Below, one piece after another: positions 28,397 through 40,391 of a stretch of DNA of 64,000 nt. A program made the position numbers and the translations under genes. Where the stretch lies: positions 248,001 through 312,000 of the forward strand of contig NZ_BCXD01000001.1 of assembly GCF_001894925.1 (NCBI RefSeq), given 5' to 3'. How positions within the stretch are numbered: the stretch's first letter is position 1; each line of letters opens with the position of its first letter. The notes beneath the pieces were generated by a model. The model saw nothing but the letters and a program-made list of their open reading frames with translations, searched no databases and was not told the origin of the DNA. Origin of the DNA: Rhodococcus rhodnii NBRC 100604. GTDB lineage: Bacteria > Actinomycetota > Actinomycetes > Mycobacteriales > Mycobacteriaceae.

Positions 28397-29799
28397 GCCC
28401 TCGGTGTCAGGACGGCCGGACCGAGGAACTTCGTCGCGACGCGGTCCTCACCGAGTTCGGTGCCCCACGTCGAGGCGTCGGTGCGCACGAGATAGCGTTC
28501 GTCGCACTCGAATTGCGCGGAGTCGGACGGGTACGCCTGCGAGTAGTCCGCACCGTCCAACTGCACCATGAGCCCGCACGGTGACGGGAGGTTCGCACCC
28601 GGATCGGTCACGGCGTGCAGGCCGCCGCCGTCCCACTCGTGGATCGACGACAGCTCGTCGATCATGCACTGGCGGGTCAGGTCCGAGCCGCACGCGTCGG
28701 CGGCGGTGGCCCACAACAGGAACGAGGACGTCGCCTGCATGCCGAGCAGTGCCGTCTTGCCGTCCCGCCCCTCGACGAGCTCGACGTACTTCGCCACGGC
28801 CGGAACGGAATCGGCATTCTCGAGCGGCTGGAACTGCATGCCGGCCATCAGCCCGTCGATCAGTCCGGTGCCCGCGTTGTACTCGGCGACGGCCTCGCCG
28901 TACCAGGTCGCCTCACCGAAGAGGACGGGATCGACCCCGGCCTCGGTGACGGCCTTGAAGAAGTTGAGTTCGTTCGGCGTCGCCGACCGCGACGTCCACA
29001 GCCCGCCCGCGCCGCAGTCCTTCACCATCTGTGCGAACGGGACGTAACTGGCCTCACCCTCGTAGTTGAGCGTGACGCCGCAGTCGAGGAGATCGAAACC
29101 CGCTGCCTCCGCGACGGACCGGATCTTCTGCAGCGACGAGATGATCGTCGGCATCGTGGACCCGACGAGCGTGAAGCGGTCGGTCAGTTCGGGGTGGACC
29201 TCGGCCATCTGGAACCACATCGAACCGTTCGCGACGTCGACGGGGAACGGAACGCCCTGGAACGTCATGGGGCCGTTCGCCGCTTCGGGCGAGACGGTGA
29301 AGCCGGGGACCGCTGCGAGATTGCAGGCGATGCGCGTCTGTTCGGACGTCTGGTCGAGGGCGAAGCCGTGCCCGACCATCATGAACTGCGTCGCGCACGC
29401 GTCCTGCATGACGGAGTTGGCCTGTGTCATCGCGGCGTCGTAGTCGGTGCCGACGATCTGCCGGCCGCCGATGCCGCCCTGCGCGTTGCACCAGTCGATC
29501 ATCGCGCTCATCGCGTCGCTCATCTCGCGATTGAGGCCGGGGCTCTTGGTGTAGCCGCGATCGTCGCCGTACCCGATGCGGATCTCGGTGTCCGAGACCC
29601 CCTGATCGGTGGCGCCGCTCGCGTCTCCGGGGCCGCAGGGCGACGCGAGCGTCCCGAAGCTCTCGTCGCTCGTCGCTGCCGCGGGTTCGGCGCCGCCCAT
29701 CGCGTAACCGCCGGGCATCGGACCGCGTTCGGCCGTGCAGCCCGCGAGCACGAGTGCGGCGCTCAGCACGATCGCGGGTGTCCATCTGGGTCGTCTCAC
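28393..29799 (-). CDS. Substrate-binding lipoprotein of the branched-chain amino acid type importer
   Basis: 468 residues. Lipoprotein signal with lipobox LAGC (Cys 21). A type I periplasmic-binding fold follows (IRIGYGDDRGYTKSPGLNREMSD; WCNAQGGIGGRQIVGTDYDA). At least nine Cys in the mature protein, likely forming disulfides. It is the first gene of the importer operon and delivers ligand to LivHM. It belongs to the leucine/amide family, but the ligand is unknown. Confidence 0.9.
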   Translation of the reverse strand: MRRPRWTPAIVLSAALVLAGCTAERGPMPGGYAMGGAEPAAATSDESFGTLASPCGPGDASGATDQGVSDTEIRIGYGDDRGYTKSPGLNREMSDAMSAMIDWCNAQGGIGGRQIVGTDYDAAMTQANSVMQDACATQFMMVGHGFALDQTSEQTRIACNLAAVPGFTVSPEAANGPMTFQGVPFPVDVANGSMWFQMAEVHPELTDRFTLVGSTMPTIISSLQKIRSVAEAAGFDLLDCGVTLNYEGEASYVPFAQMVKDCGAGGLWTSRSATPNELNFFKAVTEAGVDPVLFGEATWYGEAVAEYNAGTGLIDGLMAGMQFQPLENADSVPAVAKYVELVEGRDGKTALLGMQATSSFLLWATAADACGSDLTRQCMIDELSSIHEWDGGGLHAVTDPGANLPSPCGLMVQLDGADYSQAYPSDSAQFECDERYLVRTDASTWGTELGEDRVATKFLGPAVLTPRA

Positions 29800-29927
29800 G
29801 GGTGCTCCTTCGGCTGGACGAGTACGCGAAAGGTAGGAGCCGGGCAGTGCCGCTCATGTCCGATTTCCCGGTCACCGAGACCGGAAGATGATCTACGTCA
29901 CATCGGGCGGCGTGCCAGGGTGGTGGC
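29800..29927. other. Divergent promoter region of the ABC importer and menE
   Basis: 128 bases between divergent starts. No gene. AT-rich patches near 29885-29900 (GATGATCTACGTCACAT) could hold the menE promoter. Confidence 0.35.
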
Positions 29928-31067
29928 ATGTCCGTGCTCGAGTCGTTCCCCGTTCCCGCCGGCGACGCGGTGCGATCGCTGCTCCCGGTGCTCGCGCGCG
30001 CCCTCGACGGCGAGGGCCCCGCGCTGCTCCCCGTCCCCGCGGGCGACGAGCGCGAGATCGCCCGGCTGCACGTCGCTCTCGCGCCGGGCGAGCCGATCGA
30101 CGACGACGTCGCGCTCGTCGTCGCGACGTCGGGAACCACGGGAACACCCAAGGGCGCGATGCTCTCCGCGCGAGCGCTGCGCGCGAGCGGCGACGCGACG
30201 CACGAGCGACTCGGCGGCGCCGGATCGTGGCTGCTCACTCTGCCCGCGCACCACATCGCCGGAATGCAGGTGCTGCTGCGCAGCGTGCTCGCCGCCACCG
30301 AACCCGTCGTCGTCGACGTGTCCCGCGGGTTCGATCCCGCCGCGCTCCCGGCGGCGGTCGCCGCGATGGCGGGGCCGCGCCGCTACACCTCGCTCGTGCC
30401 GACGCAGCTCGTCAAGGCGATGACGGACCCGGCGGCCGTCGCGGCGCTCGCGGAACTCGACGCCGTTCTGCTCGGCGGAGCCGCGACGCCCGCGCCGCTG
30501 CTCGCGCGCGCACGCGACGCAGGCATTCGCGTCGTCCGTACGTACGGCATGAGCGAGACGTGCGGCGGCTGCGTGTACGACGGCGTCCCCCTCGGGGGCG
30601 TGCTGGTGCGGATCGAGGGTGGGCGCGTCGTCCTGGGCGGGGCGACCGTCGCGTCGGGGTACCGGAGTCTGCCGGAGCACCCGGCGTTCGCGGAGCCCGG
30701 CTGGTTCCGCACCGACGACGCCGGCGAACTCGACGACGGCGTGCTGCGGGTGACGGGGCGGCTCGACGAGGCGATCACGACGGGCGGGCTGACGGTCGTT
30801 CCGCAGGTCGTCGAGGCGGCGATCGCCCACCATCCGCTCGTCGCCGAGTGCGCCGTCGTCGGCCTGCCGGACGAGCGGCTGGGCGAGCGGGTCGTCGTGT
30901 TCGTCGTCCCGGCCGGGGGCGAGGCGCCGACCCTCGACTCGATCCGCGACGTCGTCAGCCGCGAGCTGGGCGCCCACGCCGCACCCCGCGAGGTGCGGGT
31001 GACGGCTGCCCTCCCGATGCGCGGCCCCGGCAAGATCGACCGGAAGGCGCTCCGCGCTCGTGAGTGA
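29928..31067 (+). CDS. menE: o-Succinylbenzoate-CoA ligase MenE
   Basis: 379 residues, short acyl-adenylating enzyme. AMP-binding P-loop ATSGTTGTPKGA (about 66-77), A5-type motif RTYGMSETCGG, A7-type WFRTDDAGE, and the C-terminal catalytic Lys in GKIDRKAL (about 368-375). The compact length is normal for actinobacterial MenE. It activates OSB before MenB. The ABC cassette separates it from menB. Confidence 0.93.
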   Translation: MSVLESFPVPAGDAVRSLLPVLARALDGEGPALLPVPAGDEREIARLHVALAPGEPIDDDVALVVATSGTTGTPKGAMLSARALRASGDATHERLGGAGSWLLTLPAHHIAGMQVLLRSVLAATEPVVVDVSRGFDPAALPAAVAAMAGPRRYTSLVPTQLVKAMTDPAAVAALAELDAVLLGGAATPAPLLARARDAGIRVVRTYGMSETCGGCVYDGVPLGGVLVRIEGGRVVLGGATVASGYRSLPEHPAFAEPGWFRTDDAGELDDGVLRVTGRLDEAITTGGLTVVPQVVEAAIAHHPLVAECAVVGLPDERLGERVVVFVVPAGGEAPTLDSIRDVVSRELGAHAAPREVRVTAALPMRGPGKIDRKALRARE

Positions 31068-31114
31068 TCTTCCGGCGTCTGGACCGGAAACTCACGCACG
31101 AGCGGCTCCGCCGC

Positions 31115-32281
31115 CTAATCGGGTGCGTGGGCAGCGGCGGCCGGCATCGCTCGCCACCGGTCGAGGACGGCCGGGTCCTGCAGGTCCATCCACGCCGCGA
31201 CGTCCGCGTGTGTGGCACAGACGGTTTCGGCCCTACCGCACACGTCGGCCATGAAGTCGGCGGTCGCGGGATTGAACGCGTTGCCGTTCCAGTCGTTGAA
31301 GTGGTTCGCGACGACGATCGGTGCGCGGTTGCCGTCGAACGCCTCCCGGTACATGTGCCGGTAGGTGTCGGCCACCATCTGCCGGGCCCGCGGCGCCGTC
31401 TCGGGCTGATCCTTCCCGCCGTTGAACGTGACCCAGAAGTTGTAGTCGAGCGCCGTCTGCCGCTTGCCGAACGCCGGCGAGTACACGTACGGGATTCCGA
31501 ATTCCCAGATCCCGTCGATCTTCTCGGGCCACACGAGGCCCGGCTCGGGTGCGGGCATCGAGGAGTCCCACGTCATCCCGTGCGCATGGAGGGCCGGAAA
31601 CAGCTGCGGCGGACTGCCTTCGAGGCACTGCGTCCGACCACCCGTGACGGCCTCGGGACCGAAGGCGAGGTCGATCGCGCCGGGCAGGCCGTTGATCTCC
31701 TTCCACGTCGTCATGAGCCGGAAGAACTCGTCGAGTTCGTGGTTCCAGTCGGCGGTCGTCCACTGGTTGCCGCTGTATCCGCTTCCGTCGCAGAAGTGCC
31801 CGACGTAGTGCGTGCCCATCTCGTGTCCCGCAAACCATGTGCGGTTGAGCTGCTCGACCTGACTCAGCACGGCTTCGCGGCTGCCGCCGAAGGCGATCGC
31901 GGATTCGCCCGGGGCGCGTCGCGGCCCCTGATAGGCCTTCCGGTTCTCGTCGGCGACGAAGTACAGGCCCGTCATGAGTGCAGTGAACCGTGCGTCCACC
32001 GCGTCGGCGACCTCGAGGAACCGGTCCCAGTTCGGGGTGAGGCCCACGCCATCGAAGGAGAAGAGGACGAACTGCGGCGGTGTCTCGTCCGGTCCGAGCC
32101 TGCGGAACTCGACGTTCGATGCGCGGCGCTCGGGCTCCACCGGCACGACGGCTTCGAGGGTCTCGACGATGTGGGCGGGCGTCGGTTCCGCGCCGGATTC
32201 CGACAGTGCGCAACCCGACAGGACGAGCGCGCACACTCCCACGAGAGCGCCGGCCACCGACCATCTCCGTGCACCGCGCAT
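31115..32281 (-). CDS. Polysaccharide deacetylase-like lipoprotein
   Basis: 388 residues. Lipoprotein signal with LSGC (Cys 24). A NodB-like segment FVLFSFDGVGLTPNWDRFLEVAD (about 70-92) and GHEMGTHYVGHF (about 150-161) correspond to motifs 1 and 2 of carbohydrate esterase family 4. The usual DD of motif 1 is DG here, so one metal ligand may be missing. It likely acts on an envelope polymer, or is a degenerate binding homologue. ATG 32281 is chosen for its spacing from GAGGGGG. Confidence 0.8.
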   Translation of the reverse strand: MRGARRWSVAGALVGVCALVLSGCALSESGAEPTPAHIVETLEAVVPVEPERRASNVEFRRLGPDETPPQFVLFSFDGVGLTPNWDRFLEVADAVDARFTALMTGLYFVADENRKAYQGPRRAPGESAIAFGGSREAVLSQVEQLNRTWFAGHEMGTHYVGHFCDGSGYSGNQWTTADWNHELDEFFRLMTTWKEINGLPGAIDLAFGPEAVTGGRTQCLEGSPPQLFPALHAHGMTWDSSMPAPEPGLVWPEKIDGIWEFGIPYVYSPAFGKRQTALDYNFWVTFNGGKDQPETAPRARQMVADTYRHMYREAFDGNRAPIVVANHFNDWNGNAFNPATADFMADVCGRAETVCATHADVAAWMDLQDPAVLDRWRAMPAAAAHAPD

Positions 32282-32347
32282 ACACCCGCCCCCTCGCTCA
32301 CCGACCACACGGATCACTCCGGACGAATCGGACTGTACGGTGCGCGA

Positions 32348-32842
32348 ATGCCGCGACCGGGGAAGGTCGCGGGGCGTGTCGTGAGGAGCGATGAGCTCGT
32401 GCGCTCGGCGAGGTCCGTCCGTGCATGGACACCAGGAATGACGACGCCGAACCCCAACGGCTCACCTCACGTGACGGGGGGTGGGGGCACTCCGGGCCGA
32501 CGGTACGTTCTGGTTCGAGACGGGGCGTGGCACCCGTAAGGGTCGGAACATCGACCACGACCCCCGCGTCGCGCTGAGCGTCGCTGTCCGCGAGTTCGAC
32601 GTCACGCTCGAGGGCGTCGCGCAGCGCATCACCGACCCCACCGTCGCCGCGATGGCGACGCTCTGGGCAGAAGGAGGCCGCCTGCGCGTCCCGACGAGTC
32701 CGGCACGGCGCTGACCGCCGAGTTCAGCGCACAGTCGGCGGGACGTCCGCCGTGGTCGGTCTACCGCATCGAGCCGCGCAGCGCCGTCGCCCTCGAGTGC
32801 GTCGACCCGTTCGGCGCCACCCGCTTCACGTTCCGAGGCGGC
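32348..32842 (+). pseudogene. Pyridoxamine 5'-phosphate oxidase-like (F420/FMN split-barrel) gene with two frameshifts
   Basis: Three pieces give a continuous family match only by changing frame twice. These are TTPNPNGSPHVT (from 32438), then GALRADGTFWFETGRGTRKGRNIDHDPRVALS (frame of 32481), then PDESGTALTAEFSA through GATRFTF (frame of 32690). The first shift lies in a G-run at 32476-32481, the second near 32683-32689. The third frame equals the first. No stop follows at the usual end, where CGCGACGACAG repeats occur. Sequencing error in the G-run remains possible. Confidence 0.75.
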
Positions 32843-32894
32843 TGCGCCCTCACGACAGCGCGACGACAGCGCGACGACAGCGACGACGAGCACC

Positions 32895-33911
32895 GTGACA
32901 TCCATGACGTCCTCGCTCACGACATCCCGATCCCGCAGCCACGACACCGCCACCCCCGCCATCGAGGCCGAGAACCTCGTCAAGCTGTTCGGACGCCAGC
33001 GCGCCGTCGACGGCGTCAGCCTCTCCGTCCCGGTCGGCACCGTCTACGGCGTCCTCGGCCCCAACGGCGCCGGCAAGACGACGACGGTCCGCATGCTCGC
33101 GACGCTCCTGCGGCCCGACGGCGGTAGCGCACGCATCTTCGGGCACGACGTCGTCCGCTCCCCCACCGCGGTGCGGTCGCTCGTGGGTGTCACCGGCCAG
33201 TACGCGTCGGTCGATCAGGACCTCACGGCGACCGAGAACCTCATGATCTTCTCGCGCCTGCTCGGGCTGAGCACCGCGGCGGCGCGGCGCAGATCCCGCG
33301 ACCTGCTCGAGGAGTTCGCCCTCACCGACGCCGCCGACAAGGCGCTGAAGAACTTCTCGGGCGGCATGCGCCGGCGCCTCGATCTCGCGGCGAGCCTCAT
33401 CGCGACGCCACCGCTGCTGTTCCTCGACGAACCGACGACGGGCCTCGATCCGCGCACCCGCGCCCAGATGTGGGACACGATTCGCCGCCTCGTCGCCGAC
33501 GGCACGACGGTGCTCCTCACGACGCAGTACCTCGACGAGGCCGATCAGCTCGCCGACCGGATCGCGGTGATCGACCGCGGCCGCGTCGTCGCCGACGGGA
33601 CCGCCGACGATCTCAAGCGCTCGGTCGGCACCTCGACGCTGCGGCTCGTGCTGGTCGATCGCGCCGACGTCGACCGCGCGCGGACGCTGATCGCGGCGTC
33701 GCTGCGGGCCGACGTCGCGACGACCCCCGAGGCCGGTGCGCTCACGGCGCCGCTCACCGACCCGTCGGTCACGCCCGATCTGCTCGTCCGGCTGCGCGAC
33801 GAGAACATCGTCGTCGACGAGATCGCCGTGCAGAAACCGAGTCTCGACGAGGTCTTCCTCAGCATCACCGGACACGACACCGACACCGACACCGAACGGA
33901 CGAGCGCATGA
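32895..33911 (+). CDS. ABC exporter ATPase (DrrA-like)
   Basis: 338 residues. Walker [11 protein letters not shown], signature [15 protein letters not shown], Walker [14 protein letters not shown], and a C-terminal domain ending [22 protein letters not shown], typical of DrrA/daunorubicin-type ATPases. It partners the permease that overlaps it (ATGA). It exports a lipid or drug-like compound; the substrate is unknown. GTG 32895 or ATG 32904 could be the start. The DTDTDTE tail comes from a short repeat. Confidence 0.92.
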   Translation: MTSMTSSLTTSRSRSHDTATPAIEAENLVKLFGRQRAVDGVSLSVPVGTVYGVLGPNGAGKTTTVRMLATLLRPDGGSARIFGHDVVRSPTAVRSLVGVTGQYASVDQDLTATENLMIFSRLLGLSTAAARRRSRDLLEEFALTDAADKALKNFSGGMRRRLDLAASLIATPPLLFLDEPTTGLDPRTRAQMWDTIRRLVADGTTVLLTTQYLDEADQLADRIAVIDRGRVVADGTADDLKRSVGTSTLRLVLVDRADVDRARTLIAASLRADVATTPEAGALTAPLTDPSVTPDLLVRLRDENIVVDEIAVQKPSLDEVFLSITGHDTDTDTERTSA

Positions 33912-34732
33912 CGACGACACTCGAACGCACCGACCCCGCGGCCGCGACCCCGGTCGCGACCGAACGGATCGGCCTCGCGCAGACCGTCCGCAACACCCTC
34001 ACGATGGCCCGCCGCGGCCTCCTGAAGATCAAGCACAATCCCGAGCAGCTGTTCGACGTCACCTTCCAGCCGATCATCTTCACGCTGATGTTCACGTACA
34101 TCTTCGGCGGCGCGATCTCGGGTGACGTCGCGAGCTACCTCCCGATCATCATTCCGGGAATCCTCGTACAGACGGTGATCACGACGTCGATCGTCACCGG
34201 CACCCAGCTGCGCGAGGACATGGACAAGGGCGTCTTCGACCGGTTCAGATCCCTCCCCATCGCGCGGATCGCACCGCTGTCGGGCGCCCTGACGGCGGAC
34301 GTCGTGCGGTATCTCATCGCGACGACGCTCACCGTCGTCGTCGGTCTGGTGATGGGCTGGCGGCCCGGTGGCGGTGTCGCGGGCGTCGTCGCGGCGGGCC
34401 TGCTGGTGATGGTGTGTGCGTTCGCGATCAGCTGGATCTTCGCGCTGATGGGGGTCCTGATGAGCAAAGCGTCTGCCGTGCAGGGCGTCTCGATGCTGGT
34501 CCTGTTCCCGCTGACGTTCATGTCGAACGCGTTCGTCCCGGCCGAGACGATGCCGGGCTGGATGCAGGCGTTCGTGAACGTCAATCCCGTCTCCCACCTC
34601 GTGACGGCGGTCCGCGAGCTCGCGAACAACGGACATGCGGGGGTCGACGTGGTGTGGGCGCTCGTCGGCGCCGCGGTGATCGTCGCGGTGGTCGCCCCGA
34701 TCACCGTCCGCGCCTATATGCGCCGGGCCTGA
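33908..34732 (+). CDS. ABC-2 type permease (DrrB-like)
   Basis: 274 residues with six membrane segments. It has the N-terminal amphipathic region TLTMARRGLLKIKHNPEQLFD and the ABC-2 motif FPLTFMSNAFVPAETMPGWMQAFVNVNPVSHLVTAVR (split over about 195-235). ATGA overlap with the ATPase gene marks a coupled two-gene exporter. Confidence 0.93.
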   Translation: MTTTLERTDPAAATPVATERIGLAQTVRNTLTMARRGLLKIKHNPEQLFDVTFQPIIFTLMFTYIFGGAISGDVASYLPIIIPGILVQTVITTSIVTGTQLREDMDKGVFDRFRSLPIARIAPLSGALTADVVRYLIATTLTVVVGLVMGWRPGGGVAGVVAAGLLVMVCAFAISWIFALMGVLMSKASAVQGVSMLVLFPLTFMSNAFVPAETMPGWMQAFVNVNPVSHLVTAVRELANNGHAGVDVVWALVGAAVIVAVVAPITVRAYMRRA

Positions 34733-34764
34733 CGCCGGTCGGCCCGGCCCACTAGGCTCGCGTC

Positions 34765-34998
34765 ATGGCGAAGAACTCCGAACGGTCGACACTCGTCAAG
34801 TCCGTCCTCGCGCTGCTCGCGATCGTGCAGTTGGCCCTCGCGTTCACGGCGTGGCGTGATCTGCGCTCGCGGCCCGCCGAGCAGATCAAGGGCAGCAAGA
34901 CGATGTGGGCGTGGATCATCGGGATCAACTTCGTCGGCCCGCTCGCGTACCTCCGCTACGGACGGCGTCCCGGCCGGGACGCCGTCCGTAGCGCGTAG
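34765..34998 (+). CDS. Small two-TM protein, PLDc_N (phospholipase D nuclease N-terminal-like) domain
   Basis: 77 residues. A basic N terminus is followed by two membrane segments (about 10-28 and 47-64) and a Gly/Arg-rich end (YLRYGRRPGRD). The KTMWAWIIGINFVGPLAYL pattern is typical of PLDc_N proteins. It lies 32 bases after the exporter permease and may be cotranscribed. Function unknown. Confidence 0.85.
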   Translation: MAKNSERSTLVKSVLALLAIVQLALAFTAWRDLRSRPAEQIKGSKTMWAWIIGINFVGPLAYLRYGRRPGRDAVRSA

Positions 34999-35013
34999 TG
35001 CCGGTCAGCGCCC

Positions 35014-35691
35014 TCACCCCATCGGCGGCTCGCTGCCCTCGGGATAGACGGCGTCCACCTCGACCTCGACGAGCCATCCCGGGACGGGCAGACTCGCGAC
35101 CTCGAGCGCGAATCGGCTGGGCCTGGCCTCGTTCCGTTCGAGCGGAGCGGCGGGCTCACCGGTGCCCATCGGAACGAGTTCCGTCTCACCGCTGTCGAGA
35201 TTCGTGTTGGCGAAGAACTGCCGGTACGCGCGGTTCCAGCCCGCGTAGTCGGCGCGGTCGGCTCCCGGCGGAGCGTCGAGGAACACTCGCATCGAGACGA
35301 CGTCGCCGAGCGTGAGTCCCTGCGATTCGAGGTTGTCGCGGATCTGCCGGAGCGCCCCGATTCCCTGTGCCTCGGTGACGGTCACTCCCTCGGGAAGCTC
35401 TCCGCCCGACAGGATCTCGGTGTCGATGTAGGCCTCGGGCGTGCCCGATTCGGCCGCCGAGTTCCCCGATGCCGGGCCGAGCCCCGACGACTTGTAGAAG
35501 TACGCGTTCGGGCCGATCGTGACGCCCTCGGCGATCATGGGATTCGGCTCTCCGACCTCGAGAACCGACTTCGCCGTGGCCGCAGGCGAATCCGCCTCGG
35601 CGTCGGACGAGCACGCAGCGGTCGCGAGGACGGCCGTGCCTGCGAGCGCCGCAGCGGCGGCCTTGACTGTGCGCATACGAACGTGATTCAC
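35014..35691 (-). CDS. Lipoprotein of the RidA/YjgF/UK114 family
   Basis: 225 residues. Lipoprotein-type signal ending TAACSS (about residues 24-29), then one Rid domain. Landmarks are ALRQIRDNLESQGLTLGDVVSMRVFLDAP, an RPSRFALEVASLP segment with the Arg that binds the imine carboxylate in RidA, and VEVEVDAVYPEG with the conserved Glu. Cytosolic RidA hydrolyses reactive imines and enamines; here the domain is exported. It lies 35 bases downstream of an exported amine oxidase. GTG start with AGGAGA upstream. Confidence 0.85.
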   Translation of the reverse strand: MNHVRMRTVKAAAAALAGTAVLATAACSSDAEADSPAATAKSVLEVGEPNPMIAEGVTIGPNAYFYKSSGLGPASGNSAAESGTPEAYIDTEILSGGELPEGVTVTEAQGIGALRQIRDNLESQGLTLGDVVSMRVFLDAPPGADRADYAGWNRAYRQFFANTNLDSGETELVPMGTGEPAAPLERNEARPSRFALEVASLPVPGWLVEVEVDAVYPEGSEPPMG

Positions 35692-35726
35692 GGGACTCTC
35701 TCCTGATCGATGGGGGTCGGGACGCG

Positions 35727-39088
<3,362 letters not shown>

Positions 39089-39092
<4 letters not shown>

Positions 39093-39829
39093 CGGGCCGG
39101 GACGTGACCGGGCACGAGCCGAGGGCGGTGCAGAAGGCCCTGCTCCTGCTCGAGGCCGTGGCCGAGATCGGCTCCGGGGCGACGGCGAAACAGATCGCCG
39201 CGCACACGCGTATCCCGCCCGCGACGGCGTACCGACTGCTCAACCTTCTCGTCGCGGACGGCTATCTCGTGCGCATCGCGGACCTCTCCGGCTTCGCGCT
39301 CGGACTGCGGACCCGCCAACTCGCCGGCGCCGCGGAGGACGTCGATCCCCGCGCGAACAACTCCGCGGTCCTGGGCGAGCTCCGCAGCCGTGTCCGCTAC
39401 GGCATCTTCCTCGCGACGTTCGAGAACGACCGCGTGCAGTTCACCGACCGCGATCCCGATCACGAGCTCGCGGGCGAGACCGCGATCGGGCAGTATCCGC
39501 ACGCGTCGGCGCTCGGCAAACTCCTGCTCGCGGGACGGCCCCACCTCGCGGTCGCCGACCTGCGCCGCGTCACGACGCACACCACCGTCGACGCACCGGC
39601 CCTACGCCGCGAACTCGACGCCGTGCGCGAGCACGGCGTCGCGTACGAGGTGGACGAGACGCGGCCCGGCCGCAGCGCCGTCGCCGTCGCCGTGTACGAC
39701 GACGGGCCGCTCATCGCAGGCGGGCTCGCCGCGATCGGCCGCACCGGCCATCTCCCCGTCGCCGACGCGGCCCTCGTCGAGTTGCTGCGCGAGTACGCCC
39801 GGCGCGTCACCGTCCGCGTCGCGGCGTGA
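39089..39829 (+). CDS. IclR family transcriptional regulator
   Basis: 246 residues. N-terminal winged helix (AVQKALLLLEAVAEIGSGATAKQIA through PATAYRLLNLLVADGYLVR, about 13-62) and a C-terminal IclR ligand-binding domain with ASALGKLLLAGRP and DETRPGRSAVAVAVYDD. It is coupled to the permease by a GTGA overlap, so it most likely controls the permease and the divergent oxidase-RidA pair in response to their substrate. Confidence 0.92.
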
Positions 39830-39875
39830 TGCGAACGCACCCGATACTCGTGCCGTTCAGCCTCGTTCTGTGTGC

Positions 39876-40292
39876 TCAGCGCCGTTCGATGTTGGCCCAG
39901 AATCCGACGTTGTTGTAGAGGGGATCGATCAGGCTCGACGCGGTGTAGCCCGAGATCGATGCCGGCCAGCAGCCGGTCCACATCGTCTCGATCGTGAGGC
40001 TCTGACCGGGCTTCAGTTCCGGCGAGAACCGCTGCTCACCGAAGAACTCCTGCAGAGTCACGTTCGGCGCGGGGCCTGGACCGTTGTTCGTCACGGTCAT
40101 CCAGCGCTTCATCGTCCACAGATCGGACCACGGCTGGCCGGGCCGCGCCCATTGGCAGTCGACGCCACCGCTGATCGCGAGATCGAACGGCGCCGGCTGT
40201 GCCTGGGCCGGTGCGGCCCCCACGACGCTCGCACCTGCGATTCCGGCGGCAGCCGCGGCCGCGACGGCGGCACGTTTGACGAAGGACTTCAT
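39876..40292 (-). CDS. Small secreted protein of unknown function
   Basis: 138 residues. Sec signal peptide (MKSFVKRAAVAAAAAAGIAGA, cleavage near AQAQPA), mature domain of about 105 residues with three Cys/Trp-containing stretches (VDCQWARPGQPW, MWTGCWPAS). Two Cys may form a disulfide. Immunoglobulin-like VTNNGPGPAPNVTLQEFF pattern suggests a DUF11-like beta domain. No family is recognised with certainty. ATG preceded by GAGAGGAG. Confidence 0.8.
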   Translation of the reverse strand: MKSFVKRAAVAAAAAAGIAGASVVGAAPAQAQPAPFDLAISGGVDCQWARPGQPWSDLWTMKRWMTVTNNGPGPAPNVTLQEFFGEQRFSPELKPGQSLTIETMWTGCWPASISGYTASSLIDPLYNNVGFWANIERR

Positions 40293-40391
40293 GTGTCTCT
40301 CCTCTCGAGCCGTGCAAATCCGACCTACCGGTCTGATCGCACAGTAGACAGAAGTTGCTACATGTCGGTACGGAATCGGCGACCCGGCCCG

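Noticed and set aside
26273-28495. 740-codon plus-strand open frame
   Set aside because: Antisense to the LivHM permease; composition is Arg/Asp/Glu/His only, with no domain. It is a shadow of the hydrophobic permease.
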